Source of the DNA: Isoperla grammatica
Lineage: Eukaryota > Arthropoda > Insecta > Plecoptera > Perlodidae
Direction: 5' to 3'
Assembly (NCBI GenBank): GCA_945910005.1
Contig: CAMDTW010000246.1
Span: 1-64,000, forward strand
Length of the DNA: 64,000 nucleotides
Below, piece after piece: positions 24,552 through 36,391 of this stretch; position 1 is the first letter of the stretch; the number at the start of each line of letters is the position of its first letter. Under the pieces are notes generated by a model, which searched no databases, had not been told where the DNA came from, and saw only the letters and a list, made by a program, of their open reading frames with translations. Position numbers and translations under genes: made by a program.

Positions 24552-27151
24552 TTGTCCATTTCGTCACATTTCGATTACTTCTATAGAAGTTACACCCTCC
24601 GTTGAAAAATAAGAATTATAGGCTGCATTCTTCAAGAGTATAATGAAAATGCATAAATTGAGTTTTTCGTCGTTTTTGGTTAAAATATGCATAAAATATA
24701 GAAATTGGCTGATTTTAGTCTATCTACCACAAACTTCCAGTTTTAAGAGGAATCTTGCATACGGCTGGGATTCCTAAGGGTTTCAACCAAATTGCACAAA
24801 TCGTTGTTTTAGAGCGTTTCAGGCTCCAATAAGCACAATTTGTCCATTTCGTCACATTTTGATAACTTCTATAGAAGTTACACCCTCCGTCGAAAAATAA
24901 GAATTATAGGTTGCATTCTTCAAGAGTATAATGAAAATGCATAAATTGAGTTTTTTCGTCGTTTTTGGTTAAAATATGCATAAAAAATAGAAATTGGCTG
25001 ATTTCAGTCTATCTACCACAAACTTCCAGTTTTAAGAGGAATCTTGCATACGGCTGGGATTCCTAAGGGTTTCAACCAAATTGCACAAATCGTTGTTTTA
25101 GAGCGTTTCAGGCTCCAATTAGCACAATTTGTCCATTTCGTCACATTTCGATAACTTCTATAGAAGTTACACCCTCCGTCGAAAAATAAGAATTATAGGT
25201 TGCATTCTTCAAGAGTATAATGAAAATGCATAAATTGAGTTTTTTCGTCGTTTTTGGTTAAAATATGCATAAAAAATAGAAATTGGCTGATTTCAGTCTA
25301 TCTACCACAAACTTCCAGTTTTAAGAGGAATCTTGCATACGGCCGGGATTCCTAAGGGTTTCAACCAAAGTTGACAAATCGTTGTTTAAGAGCGTTTCAG
25401 GCTCCAATAAGCACAATTTGTCCATTTCGTCACATTTCGATAACTTCTATAGAAGTTACACCCTCCGTTGAAAAATAAGAATTATAGGCTGCATTCTTCA
25501 AGAGTATAATGAAAATGCATAAATTGAGTTTTTTCGTCGTTTTTGGTTAAAATATGCATAAAAAATAGAAATTGGCTGATTTCAGTCTATCTACCACAAA
25601 CTTCCAGTTTTAAGAGGAATCTTGCATACGGCCGGGATTCCTAAGGGTTTCAACCAAAGTTGACAAATCGTTGTTTTAGACCGTTTCAGGCTCCATTAAG
25701 CACTATTTGTCCATTTCGTCACATTTCGATTACTTCTATAGAATATTACACCCTCCGTTGAAAAATAAGAATTATAGGCTGCAATCTTCAAGAGTATAAT
25801 GAAAATGCATAAATTGAGTTTTTTCGTCGTTTTTGGTTAAAATATGCATAAAATATAGAAATTGGCTGATTTTAGTCTATCTACCACAAACTTCCAGTTT
25901 TAAGAGGAATCTTGCATACGGCTGGGATTCCTAAGGGTTTCAACCAAGTTGCACAAATCGTTGTTTAAGAGCGTTTCAGGCTCCAATAAGCACAATTCGT
26001 CCATTTCGTCACATTTTGATAACTTCTATAGAAGTTACACCCTCCGTCGAAAAATAAGAATTATAGGTTGCATTCTTCAAGAGTATAATGAAAATGCATA
26101 AATTGAGTTTTTTCGTCGTTTTTGGTTAAAATATGCATAAAAAATAGAAATTGGCTGATTTCAGTCTATCTACCACAAACTTCCAGTTTTAAGAGGAATC
26201 TTGCATACGGCTGGGATTCCTAAGGGTTTCAACCAAATTGCACAAATCGTTGTTTTAGAGCGTTGTAGGCTCCAATAAGCACATTTTGTCCATTTCGTCA
26301 CATTTCGATAACTTGTATAGAAGTAACACCCTCCGTCGAATAATAAGAATTATAGGTTGCATTCTTTAAGAGTATAATGAAAATGCATAAATTGAGTTTT
26401 TTCGTCGTTTTTGGTTAAAATATGCATCAAAAATAGACATTGGCTGATTTTAGTCTATCTACCTCAAACTTCCATTTTAAGAGGAATCTTGCATACGGCC
26501 GGGATTCCTAAGGGTTTCAACCAAAGTTGACAAATCGTTGTTTTAGAGCGTTTCAGGCTCCAATTAGCACAATTTGTCCATTTCGTCACATTTCGATAAC
26601 TTATATAGAAGTTACACCCTCCGTCGAAAAATAAGAATTATAGGTTGCATTCTTCAAGAGTATAATGAAAATGCATAAATTGAGTTTTTTCGTCGTTTTT
26701 GGTTATAATATGCATAAAAAATAGAAATTGGCTGATTTCAGTCTATCTACCACAAACTTCCAGTTTTAAGAGGAATCTTGCATACGGCCGGGATTCCTAA
26801 GGGTTTCAACCAAAGTTGACAAATCGTTGTTTAAGAGCGTTTCAGGCTCCAATATGCACAATTTGTCCATTTCGTCACATTTCGATAACTTCTATAGAAG
26901 TTACACCCTCCGTTGAAAAATAAGAATTATAGGCTGCATTCTTCAAGAGTATAATGAAAATGCATAAATTGAGTTTTTTCGTCGTTTTTGGTTAAAATAT
27001 GCATAAAATATAGAAATTGGCTGATTTCAGTCTATCTACCACAAACTTCCAGTTTTAAGAGGAATCTTGCATACGGCTGGGATTCCTAAGGGTTTCAACC
27101 AAAGTTGACAAATCGTTGTTTTAGAGCGTTTCAGGCTCCAATAAGCACAAT

Positions 27152-27440
27152 TTGTCCATTTCGTAACATTTCGATAACTACTTTAGAAGTTACACCAACC
27201 GTTGAAAAATAATAATGTTAGTGTGCATTCTGAAAGAGTATTATGAAAATGCATAAATTGAGTTTTTTGGTCGATTTTGGTTAAAATATGCATAAAATAT
27301 AGAAATTGGCTGATTTTAGTCTATCTACCACAAACTTCCAGTTTTAAGAGGAATCTTGCATACGGCTGGGATTCCTAAGGGTTTCAACCAAATTGCACAA
27401 ATCGTTGTTTTAGAGCGTTTCAGGCTCCAATAAGCACAAT
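27152..27440 (+). repeat. F-type monomer, F-C3 pair version
   Basis: Duplicate of 17624 with cgtaacatttcg, ttggtcgatttt and an A-type tail, directly followed by the C3 unit at 27441. Confidence 0.88.
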
Positions 27441-27729
27441 TTGTCCATTTCGTCACATTTTGATAACTTCAATAGAAGTTACACTCTCCGTTGAAAAATA
27501 AGAATTATATTTTGCATTCTTCAAGAGTATTATGAAAATGCATAAATTGAGTTTTTTGGTCGTTTTTGGTTAAAATATGGATAAAATATAGAAATTGGCT
27601 GATAACAGTCTATCTACCACAAACTTCGAGTTTTAAGAGGAATCTTGCATACAGCTGGGATTCCTAAGTGTTTCAACCAAAGTTGACAAATCGTTGTTTT
27701 AGAGCGTTTCAGGCTCCAATAAGCACAAT
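27441..27729 (+). repeat. C-type monomer (C3 version)
   Basis: Duplicate of 17913 (cttcaatag, gataacag, ordinary ttcaggctcc tail). After it there is no C unit for 15.9 kb (55 monomers), the longest such gap in the window. Confidence 0.85.
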
Positions 27730-28019
27730 TTGTCCATTTCGTCACATTTCGATAACTTCTATAGAAGTTACACCCTCCGTCGAAAAATAAGAATTATAGG
27801 TTGCATTCTTCAAGAGTATAATGAAAATGCATAAATTGAGTTTTTTCGTCGTTTTTAGTTAAAATATGCATAAAAAATAGAAATTGGCTGATTTCAGTCT
27901 ATCTACCACAAACTTCCAGTTTTAAGAGGAATCTTGCATACGGCCGGGATTCCTAAGGGTTTTTAACTAAAGTTGACAAATCGTTGTTTTAGAGCGTTTC
28001 AGGCTCCAATAAGCACAAT

Positions 28020-28308
28020 TTGTCCATTTTGTCACATTTCGATAACTTCTATAGAAGTTACACCTTAAGTTGAAAAATAAGAATTATAGGCTGCATTCTT
28101 CAAGAGTATAATGAAAATGCATAAATTGAGTTTTTTCGTCGTTTTTGGTTATAATATGCATAAAATATAGAAATTGGCTGATTTTAGTCTATCTACCACA
28201 AACTTCCAGTTTTAAGAGAAATCTTGCATACGGCTGGGATTCCTAAGGGTTTCAACCAAATTGCACAAATCGTTGTTTTAGAGCGTTTCAGGCTCAAAAA
28301 AGCACAAT
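28020..28308 (+). repeat. H-type monomer
   Basis: Duplicate of 19070. In this copy it directly follows the gtttttaactaaag unit because two monomers are absent. Confidence 0.88.
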
Positions 28309-28597
28309 TTGTCCATTTCGTCACATTTCGATAACTTCTATAGAAGTTACACCCTCCGTCGAAAAATAAGAATTATAGGTTGCATTCTTCAAGAGTATAA
28401 TGAAAATGCATAAATTGAGTTTTTTCGTCGTTTTTTGTTAAAATATGCATAAAAAATAGAAATTGGCTGATTTCAGTCTATCTACCACAAACTTCCAGTT
28501 TTAAGAGGAATCTTGCATACGGCTGGGATTCCTAAGGGTTTCAACCAAATTGCACAAATCGTTGTTTTAGAGCGTTTCAGGCTCCAATAAGCACAAT

Positions 28598-28886
28598 TTG
28601 TCCATTTCGTCACATTTTGATTACTTCAATAGAAGTTACACCCTCCGTTGAAAAATAAGAATTATAGGCTGCATTCTTCAAGAGTATAATGAAAATAAAT
28701 GAATTGATTTTTTTCGTCGTTATTGGTTAAAATATGCATAAAATATAGAAATTGGCTGATTTTAGTCTATCTACCACAAACTTCCAGTTTTAAGAGGAAT
28801 CTTGCATACGGCTGGGATTCCTAAGGGTTTCAACCAAATTGCACAAATCGTTGTTTTAGAGCGTTTCAGGCTCCAATAAGCACAAT
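28598..28886 (+). repeat. G-type monomer with damaged dyad
   Basis: Duplicate of 19648, with ttttgattacttcaatag, the G block and an A-type tail. Confidence 0.85.
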
Positions 28887-29174
28887 TTGTCCATTTCGTC
28901 ACATTTTGATTACTTCTATAGAAGTTACACCCTCCGTTGAAAAATAAGAATTATAGGCTGCATTCTTCAAGAGTATAATGAAAATGCATAAATTGAGTTT
29001 TTTCGTCGTTTTTGGTTAAAATATGCATAAAAAATAGAAATTGGCTGATTTCAGTCTATCTACCACAAACTTCCAGTTTTAAGAGGAATCTTGCATACGG
29101 CTGGGATTCCTAAGGGTTTCACCAAAGTTGACAAATCGTTGATTTAGAGCGTTTCAGGCTCCAATAAGCACAAT

Positions 29175-29463
29175 TTGTCCATTTCTTCACCTTTCAATAA
29201 CTACTTTAGAAGTTACACCAACCGTTGAAAAATAATAATGTTAGTGTGCATTCTGAAAGAGTATTATGAAAATGCATAAATTGAGTTTTTTCGTCGTTTT
29301 TGGTTAAAATATGCATAAAAAATAGAAATTGGCTGATTTCAGTCTATCTACCACAAACTTCCAGTTTTAAGAGGAATCTTGCATACGGCCGGGATTCCTA
29401 AGGGTTTCAACCAAAGTTGACAAATCGTTGTTTTACAGCGTTTCAGGCTCCAATAAGCACAAT
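29175..29463 (+). repeat. F-type monomer
   Basis: Duplicate of 20225, 8,950 bp away. Both follow a unit with the private change gttgatttagagcg. Confidence 0.9.
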
Positions 29464-30039
29464 TTGTCCATTTCGTCACATTTCGATAACTTCTATAGAA
29501 GTTACACCCTCCGTCGAAAAATAAGAATTATAGGTTGCATTCTTCAAGAGTATAATGAAAATGCATAAATTGAGTTTTTTCGTCGTTTTTGGTTAAAATA
29601 TGCATAAAAAATAGAAATTGGCTGATTTCAGTCTATCTACCACAAACTTCCAGTTTTAAGAGGAATCTTGCATACGGCCGGGATTCCTAAGGGGTTCAAC
29701 CAAAGTTGACAAATCGTTGTTTTAGAGCGTTTCAGGCTCCAATAAGCACAATTTGTCCATTTTGTCACATTTCGATTACTTCTATAGAAGTTACACCCTC
29801 CGTTGAAAAATAAGAATTATAGGCTGCATTCTTCAAGAGTATAATGAAAATGCATAAATTCAGTTTTTTCGTCGTTTTTGGTTAAAATATGCATAAAAAT
29901 AGAAATTGGCTGATTTCAGTCTATCTACCACAAACTTCCAGTTTTAAGAGGAATCTTGCATACGGCTGGGATTCCTAAGGGTTTCACCAAAGTTGACAAA
30001 TCGTTGTTTTAGAGCGTTTCAGGCTCCAATAAGCACAAT

Positions 30040-30328
30040 TTGTCCATTTCTTCACCTTTCAATAACTACTTTAGAAGTTACACCAACCGTTGAAAAATAA
30101 TAATGTTAGTGTGCATTCTGAAAGAGTATTATGAAAATGCATAAATTGAGTTTTTTCGTCGTTTTTGGTTAAAATATGCATAAAAAATAGAAATTGGCTG
30201 ATTTCAGTCTATCTACCACAAACTTCCAGTTTTAAGAGGAATCTTGCATACGGCCGGGATTCCTAAGGGTTTCAACCAAAGTTGACAATTCGTTGTTTTA
30301 CAGCGTTTCAGGCTCCAATAAGCACAAT
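30040..30328 (+). repeat. F-type monomer
   Basis: Duplicate of 21089 with the shared gttgacaattcg. Confidence 0.9.
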
Positions 30329-31484
30329 TTGTCCATTTCGTCACATTTCGATAACTTCTATAGAAGTTACACCCTCCGTCGAAAAATAAGAATTATAGGT
30401 TGCATTCTTCAAGAGTATAATGAAAATGCATAAATTGAGTTTTTTCGTCGTTTTTAGTTAAAATATGCATAAAAAATAGAAATTGGCTGATTTCAGTCTA
30501 TCTACCACAAACTTCCAGTTTTAAGAGGAATCTTGCATACGGCCGGGATTCCTAAGGGTTTCAACCAAAGTTGACAAATCGTTGTTTTAGAGCGTTTCAG
30601 GCTCCAATAAGCACAATTTGTCCATTTCGTCACATTTCGATAACTTCTATAGAAGTTACACCCTCCGTTGAAAAAAAAGAATTATAGGCTGCATTCTTCA
30701 AGAGTATAATGAAAATGCATAAATTGAGTTTTTTCGTCGTTTTTGGTTAAAATATGCATAAAATATAGAAATTGGCTGATTTTAGTCTATCTACCACAAA
30801 CTTCCAGTTTTAAGAGGAATCTTGCATACGGCTGGGATTCCTAAGGGTTTCAACCAAATTGCACAAATCGTTGTTTTAGAGCGTTTTAGGCTCCAATAAG
30901 CACAATTTGTCCATTTCGTCACATTTCGATAACTTCTATAGAAGTTACACTCTCCGTCAAAAAATAAGAATTATAGGTTGCATTCTTCAAGAGTATAATG
31001 AAAATGCATAAATTGAGTTTTTTCGTCGTTTTTGGTTAAAATATGCATAAAATATAGAAATTGGCTGATTTCAGTCTATCTACCACAAACTTCCAGTTTT
31101 AAGAGGAATCTTGCATACGGCCGGGATTCCTAAGGGTTTCAACCAAAGTTGACAAATCGTTGTTTTAGAGCGTTTCAGGCTCCAATAAGTACAATTTGTC
31201 CATTTCGTCACATTTCGATAACTTCTATAGAAGTTACACCCTCCGTTGAAAAATAAGAATTATAGGCTGCATTCTTCAAGAGTATAATGAAAATGCATAA
31301 ATTGAGTTTTTTCGTCGTTTTTGGTTAAAATTTGCATAAAATATAGGAATTGGATGATTTTAGTCTATCTACCACAAACTTCCAGTTTTAAGAGGAATCT
31401 TGCATACGGCTGGGATTCCTAAGGGTTTCAACCAAATTGCACAAATCGTTGTTTTTGAGCGTTTCAGGCTCCAATAAGCACAAT

Positions 31485-31773
31485 TTGTCCATTTCGTCAC
31501 ATTTCGATAACTTCTATAGAAGTTACACCTTAAGTTGAAAAATAAGAATTATAGGCTGCATTCTTCAAGAGTATAATGAAAATGCATAAATTGAGTTTTT
31601 TCGTCGTTTTTGGTTAAAATATGCATAAATTATAGAAATTGGCTGATTTTAGTCTATCTACCACAAACTTCCAGTTTTAAGAGGAATCTTGCATACGGCT
31701 GGGATTCCTAAGGGTTTCAACCAAATTGCACCAATCGTTGTTTTAGAGCGTTTCAGGCTCCAAAAAGCACAAT
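31485..31773 (+). repeat. H-type monomer
   Basis: Duplicate of 22534 (shared cataaattatag), with private caccaatcg near 31730. Confidence 0.85.
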
Positions 31774-32347
31774 TTGTCCATTTCGTCACATTTCGATAAC
31801 TTCTATAGAAGTTACACCCTCCGTCGAAAAATAAGAATTATAGGTTGCATTCTTCAAGAGTATAATGAAAATGCATAAATTGAGTTTTTTCGTCGTTTTT
31901 GGTTAAAATATTCATAAAAAATAGAAATTGGCTGATTTCAGTCTATCTACCACAAACTTCCAGTTTTAAGAGGAATCTTGCATACAGCTGGGATTCCTAA
32001 GGGTTTCAACCAAATAGCACAAATCGTTGTTTTAGAGCGTTTCAGGCTCTAATAAGCACAATTTGTCCATTTCGTCACATTTCGATTACTTCTATAGAAG
32101 TTACACCCTCCGTTGAAAAATAAGAATTATAGGCTGCATTCTTCAAGAGTATAATGAAAATGCATAAATTGAGTTTTTTCGTCGTTTTTGGTAATATGCA
32201 TAAAAAATAGAAATTGGCTGATTTCAGTCTATCTACCACAAACTTCCAGTTTTAAGAGGAATCTTGCATACGGCTGGGATTCCTAAGGGTTTCACCAAAG
32301 TTGACAAATCGTTGTTTTAGAGCGTTTCAGGCTCCAATAAGCACAAT

Positions 32348-32636
32348 TTGTACATTTCTTTACCTTTCAATAACTACTATAGAAGTTACACCAACCGTTG
32401 AAAAATAATAATGTTAGTGTGCATTCTGAAAGAGTATTATGAAAATGCATAAATGGAGTTTTTTCGTCGTTTTTGGTTAAAATATGCATAAAAAATAGAA
32501 ATTGGCTGATTTCAGTCTATCTACCACAAACTTCCAGTTTTAAGAGGAATCTTGCATACGGCCGGGATTCCTAAGGGTTTCCACCAAAGTTGACAAATCG
32601 TTGTTTTACAGCGTTTCAGGCTCCAATAAGCACAAT
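32348..32636 (+). repeat. F-type monomer
   Basis: Variant with tacatttctttacc, actactatag, aaatggag and gtttccacc. It belongs to two duplications at once: 8,951 bp from 23397 and 3,756 bp from 36104. Confidence 0.9.
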
Positions 32637-33503
32637 TTGTTCATTTCGTCACATTTCGATAACTTCTATAGAAGTTACACCCTCCGTCGAAAAATAAGAA
32701 TTATAGGTTGCATTCTTCAAGAGTATAATGAAAATGCATAAATTGAGTTTTTTCGTCGTTTTTAGTTAAAATATGCATAAAAAATAGAAATTGGATGATT
32801 TCAGTCTATCTACCACAAACTTACAGTTTTAAGAGGAATCTTGCATACGGCCGGGATTCCTAAGGGTTTCAACCAAAGTTGACAAATCGTTGTTTTAGAG
32901 CGTTTCAGGCTCCAATAAGCACAATTTGTCCATTTCGTCACATTTCGATAACTTCTATAGAAGTAACACCCTCCGTTGAAAAAAAAGAATTATAGGCTGC
33001 ATTCTTCAAGAGTATAATGAAAATGCATAAATTGAGTTTTTTTGTCGTTTTTGGTTAAAATATGCATAAAATATAGAAATTGGCTGATTTTAGTCTATCT
33101 ACCACAAACTTCCAGTTTTAAGAGGAATCTTGCATACGGCTGGGATTCCTAAGGGTTTCAACCAAATTGCACAAATCGTTGTTTTAGAGCGTTTTAGGCT
33201 CCAATAAGCACAATTTGTCCATTTCGTTACATTTCGATAACTTCTATAGAAGTTACACTCTCCGTCGAAAAATAAGAATTATAGGTTGCATTCTTCAAGA
33301 GTATAATGAAAATGCATAAATTGAGTTTTTTCGTCGTTTTCTGTTAAAATATGCATAAAATATAGAAATTGGCTGATTTCAGTCTATCTACCACAAACTT
33401 CCAGTTTTAAGAGGAATCTTGCATACGGCCGGGATTCCTAAGGGTTTCAACCAAAGTTGACAAATCGTTGTTTTAGAGCGTTTCAGGCTCCAATAAGTAC
33501 AAT

Positions 33504-33792
33504 TTGTCCATTTCGTCACATTTCGATAAATTCTATAGAAGTTACACCCTCCGTTGAAAAATAAGAATTATAGGCTGCATTCTTCAAGAGTATAATGAAA
33601 ATGCATAAATTGAGTTTTTTCGTCGTTTTTGGTTAAAATTTGCATAAAAAATAGAAATTGGCTGATTTCAGTCTATCTACCACAAACTTCCAGTTTTAAG
33701 AGGAATCTTGCATACAGCCGGGATTCCTAAGGGTTTCAACCAAAGTTGACAAATCGTTGTTTTAGAGCGTTTCAGGCTCCAATAAGCACAAT
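33504..33792 (+). repeat. Chimeric monomer at a one-unit length difference
   Basis: The head has the atttgc of the unit near 37260, but the rest (aaaaaatag, tttcag, catacagccggg, aaagttgac) is that of the unit near 37549. Two units in the right copy are thus represented by one here, as expected from a crossover between adjacent monomers at matching positions, around 33640. Confidence 0.8.
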
Positions 33793-34081
33793 TTGTCCAT
33801 TTCGTCACATTTCGATAACTTCTATAGAAGTTACACCCTCCGTTGAAAAATAAGAATTATAGGCTGCATTCTTCAAGAGTATAATGAAAATGCATAAATT
33901 GAGTTTTTTCGTCGTTTTTGGTTAAAATATGCATAAAATATAGAAATTGGCTGATTTTAGTCTATCTACCACAAACTTTCAGTTTTAAGAGGAATCTTGC
34001 ATACGGCTGGGATTCCTAAGGGTTTCAACCAAATTGCACAAATCGTTGTTTTAGAGCGTTTCAGGCTCCAATAAGCACAAT
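33793..34081 (+). repeat. Reference A-type monomer
   Basis: A nearly clean example of the A family. Diagnostic bases in unit coordinates: T at 52 (ccgTtg), C at 72 (ggCtgc), T at 147 (aaaaTatag), T at 166 (tttTag), T at 216 (ggcTggg), and aaattgcac at 239-247. It carries one private change (actttcag for acttccag), shared with the unit at 37838. A-type units usually alternate with one or two B-type units, most regularly in 1-4 kb and 33-40 kb. Confidence 0.9.
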
Positions 34082-35815
34082 TTGTCCATTTCGTCACATT
34101 TCGATAACTTCTATAGAAGTTACACCCTCCGTCGAAAAATAAGAATTATAGGTTGCATTCTTCAAGAGTATAATGAAAATGCATAAATTGAGTTTTTTCG
34201 TCGTTTTTGGTTAAAATATGCATAAAAAATAGAAATTGGCTGATTTCAGTCTATCTACCACAAACTTCCAGTTTTAAGAGGAATCTTGCATACGGCCGGG
34301 ATTCCTAAGGGTTTCAACCAAAGTTGACAAATCGTTGTTTTAGAGCGTTGCAGGCTCCAATAAGCACAATTTGTCCATTTCGTCACATTTCGATAACTTC
34401 TATAGAAGTTACACCTTCCGTCGAAAAATAAGAATTATAGGTTGCATTCTTCAAGAGTATAATGAAAATGCATAAATTGAGTTTTTTCGTCGTTTTTGGT
34501 TAAAATATGCATAAAAAATAGAAATTGGCTGATTTCAGTCTATCTACCACAAACTTCCAGTTTTAAGAGGAATCTTGCATACGGCCGGGATTCCTAAGGG
34601 TTTCAACCAAAGTTAACAAATCGTTGTTTTAGAGCGTTTCAGGCTCCAATAAGCACAATTTGTCCATTTCGTCACATTTCGATAACTTCTATAGAAGTTA
34701 CACCCTCCGTCGAAAAATAAGAATTATAGGTTGCATTCTTCAAGAGTATAATGAAAATGCATAAATTGACTTTTTTCGTCGTTTTTGGTTAAAATATGCA
34801 TAAAAAATAGAAATTGGCTGATTTCAGTCTATCTACCACAAACTTCCAGTTTTAAGAGAAATCTTGCATACGGCCGGGATTCCTAAGGGTTTCAACCAAA
34901 GTTGACAAATCGTTGTTATAGAGCGTTTCAGGCTCCAATAAGTACAATTTGTCCATTTCGTCACATTTCGATAACTTCTATAGAAGTTACACCCTCCGTT
35001 GAAAAATAAGAATTATAGGCTGCATTCTTCAAGAGTATAATGAAAATGCATAAATTGAGTTTTTTCGTCGTTTTTGGTTAAAATTTGCATAAAATATAGG
35101 AATTGGCTGATTTTAGTCTATCTACCACAAACTTCCAGTTTTAAGAGGAATCTTGCATACGGCTGGGATTCCTAAGGGTTTCAACCAAATTGCACAAATC
35201 GTTGTTTTAGAGCGTTTCAGGCTCCAATAACCACAATTTGTCCATTTCGTCACATTTCGATAACTTCTATAGAAGTTACACCCTCCGTCGAAAAATAAGA
35301 ATTATAGGTTGCATTCTTCAAGAGTATAATGAAAATGCATAAATTGAGTTTTTTCGTCGTTTTTGGTTAAAATATGCATAAAAAATAGAAATTGGCTGAT
35401 TTCAGTCTATCTACCACAAACTTCCAGTTTTAAGAGGAATCTTGCATACGGCCGGGATTCCTAAGGGTTTAAACCAAACTTGACAAATCGTTGTTTTAGA
35501 GCGTTTCAGGCTCCAATAAGTACAATTTGTCCATTTCGTCACATTTCGATAACTTCTATAGAAGTTACACCCTCCGTTGAAAAATAAGAATTATAGGCTG
35601 CATTCTTCAAGAGTATAATGAAAATGCATAAATTGAGTTTTTTCGTCGTTTTTGGTTAAAATTTGCATAAAACATAGGAATTGGCTGATTTTAGTCTATC
35701 TACCACAAACTTCCAGTTTTAAGAGGAATCTTGCAAACGGCTGGGATTCCTAAGGGTTTCAACCAAATTGCACAAATCGTTGTTTTGGAGCGTTTCAGGC
35801 TCCAATAACCACAAT

Positions 35816-36103
35816 CTGTCCATTTCGTCACATTTCGATAACTTCTATAGAAGTTAGACCCTCCGTCGAAAAATAAGAATTATAGGTTGCATTCTTCAAG
35901 AGTATAATGAAAATGCATAAATTGAGTTTTTTCGTCGTTTTTGGTTAAAATATGCATAAAAAATAGAAATTGGCTGATTTCAGTCTATCTACCACAAACT
36001 TCCAGTTTTAAGAGGAATCTTGCATACGGCTGGGATTCCTAAGGGTTTCACCAAAGTTGACAAATCGTTGTTTTAGAGCGTTTCAGGCTCCAATAAGCAC
36101 AAT
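35816..36103 (+). repeat. Junction monomer of the 13-monomer duplication
   Basis: It begins with gttagaccctccg, as the unit near 40727 does, and ends ggctggg with gtttcaccaaag, as the unit before the F copy at 32348 does. The switch lies in the middle of the unit, between about 35860 and 36050. Confidence 0.75.
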
Positions 36104-36391
36104 TTGTCCATTTCTTTACCTTTCAATAACTACTATAGAAGTTACACCAACCGTTGAAAAATAATAATGTTAGTGTGCATTCTGAAAGAGTATTATGAAA
36201 ATGCATAAATGGAGTTTTTTCGTCGTTTTTGGTTAAAATATGCATAAAAAATAGAAATTGGCTGATTTCAGTCTATCTACCACAAACTTCCAGTTTTAAG
36301 AGGAATCTTGCATACGGACGGATTCCTAAGGGTTTCCACCAAAGTTGACAAATCGTTGTTTTACAGCGTTTCAGGCTCCAATAAGCACAAT
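36104..36391 (+). repeat. F-type monomer (288 bp)
   Basis: Variant with tttctttacc, actactatag, aaatggag and gtttccacc. A deletion in catacggacggattcc makes it 288 bp and shifts frame, which opens a short meaningless reading frame at 36308-36496. Confidence 0.9.

Larger units (their letters stand above)
23790..32730. repeat. Right copy of the ~9-kb tandem duplication
   Basis: Duplicate of 14550-23790. It has one extra monomer at 25131-25418 (attagcac start, B type, gtttaag end), which resembles the unit at 12711, and lacks two monomers after ~28019. From 28020 to about 32728 the copies are collinear at an offset of 8,950-8,951 bp with scattered single-base differences, e.g. gtcaaaaaataag at ~30957, ttggatg at ~31351, tattcat at ~31909 and catacagctg at ~31981. 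Confidence 0.88.
32200..35960. repeat. Left copy of a 13-to-18-monomer duplication
   Basis: Shares with 35960-40780: the F variant with aaatggag (32348/36104), aacttacag, gaagtaac with gaaaaaaaag (32926/~36681), gttttctg (33340/37093), catacagccggg, actttcag (33977/38021), agagaaatc with gttatagagcg (34911/40109). The offset grows from 3,756 to 4,044, ~4,912 and 5,198 bp, i.e. 13, 14, 17 and 18 monomers, so this copy lacks about five monomers spread over three places. The rest is ordinary A/B units. Confidence 0.82.

Noticed and set aside
33793..34081. Internal dimer structure of the 289-bp unit
   Set aside because: The word tttcgtc occurs in both halves of the unit, but the flanking bases do not align over any useful length. 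A dot plot of the consensus against itself would settle it.
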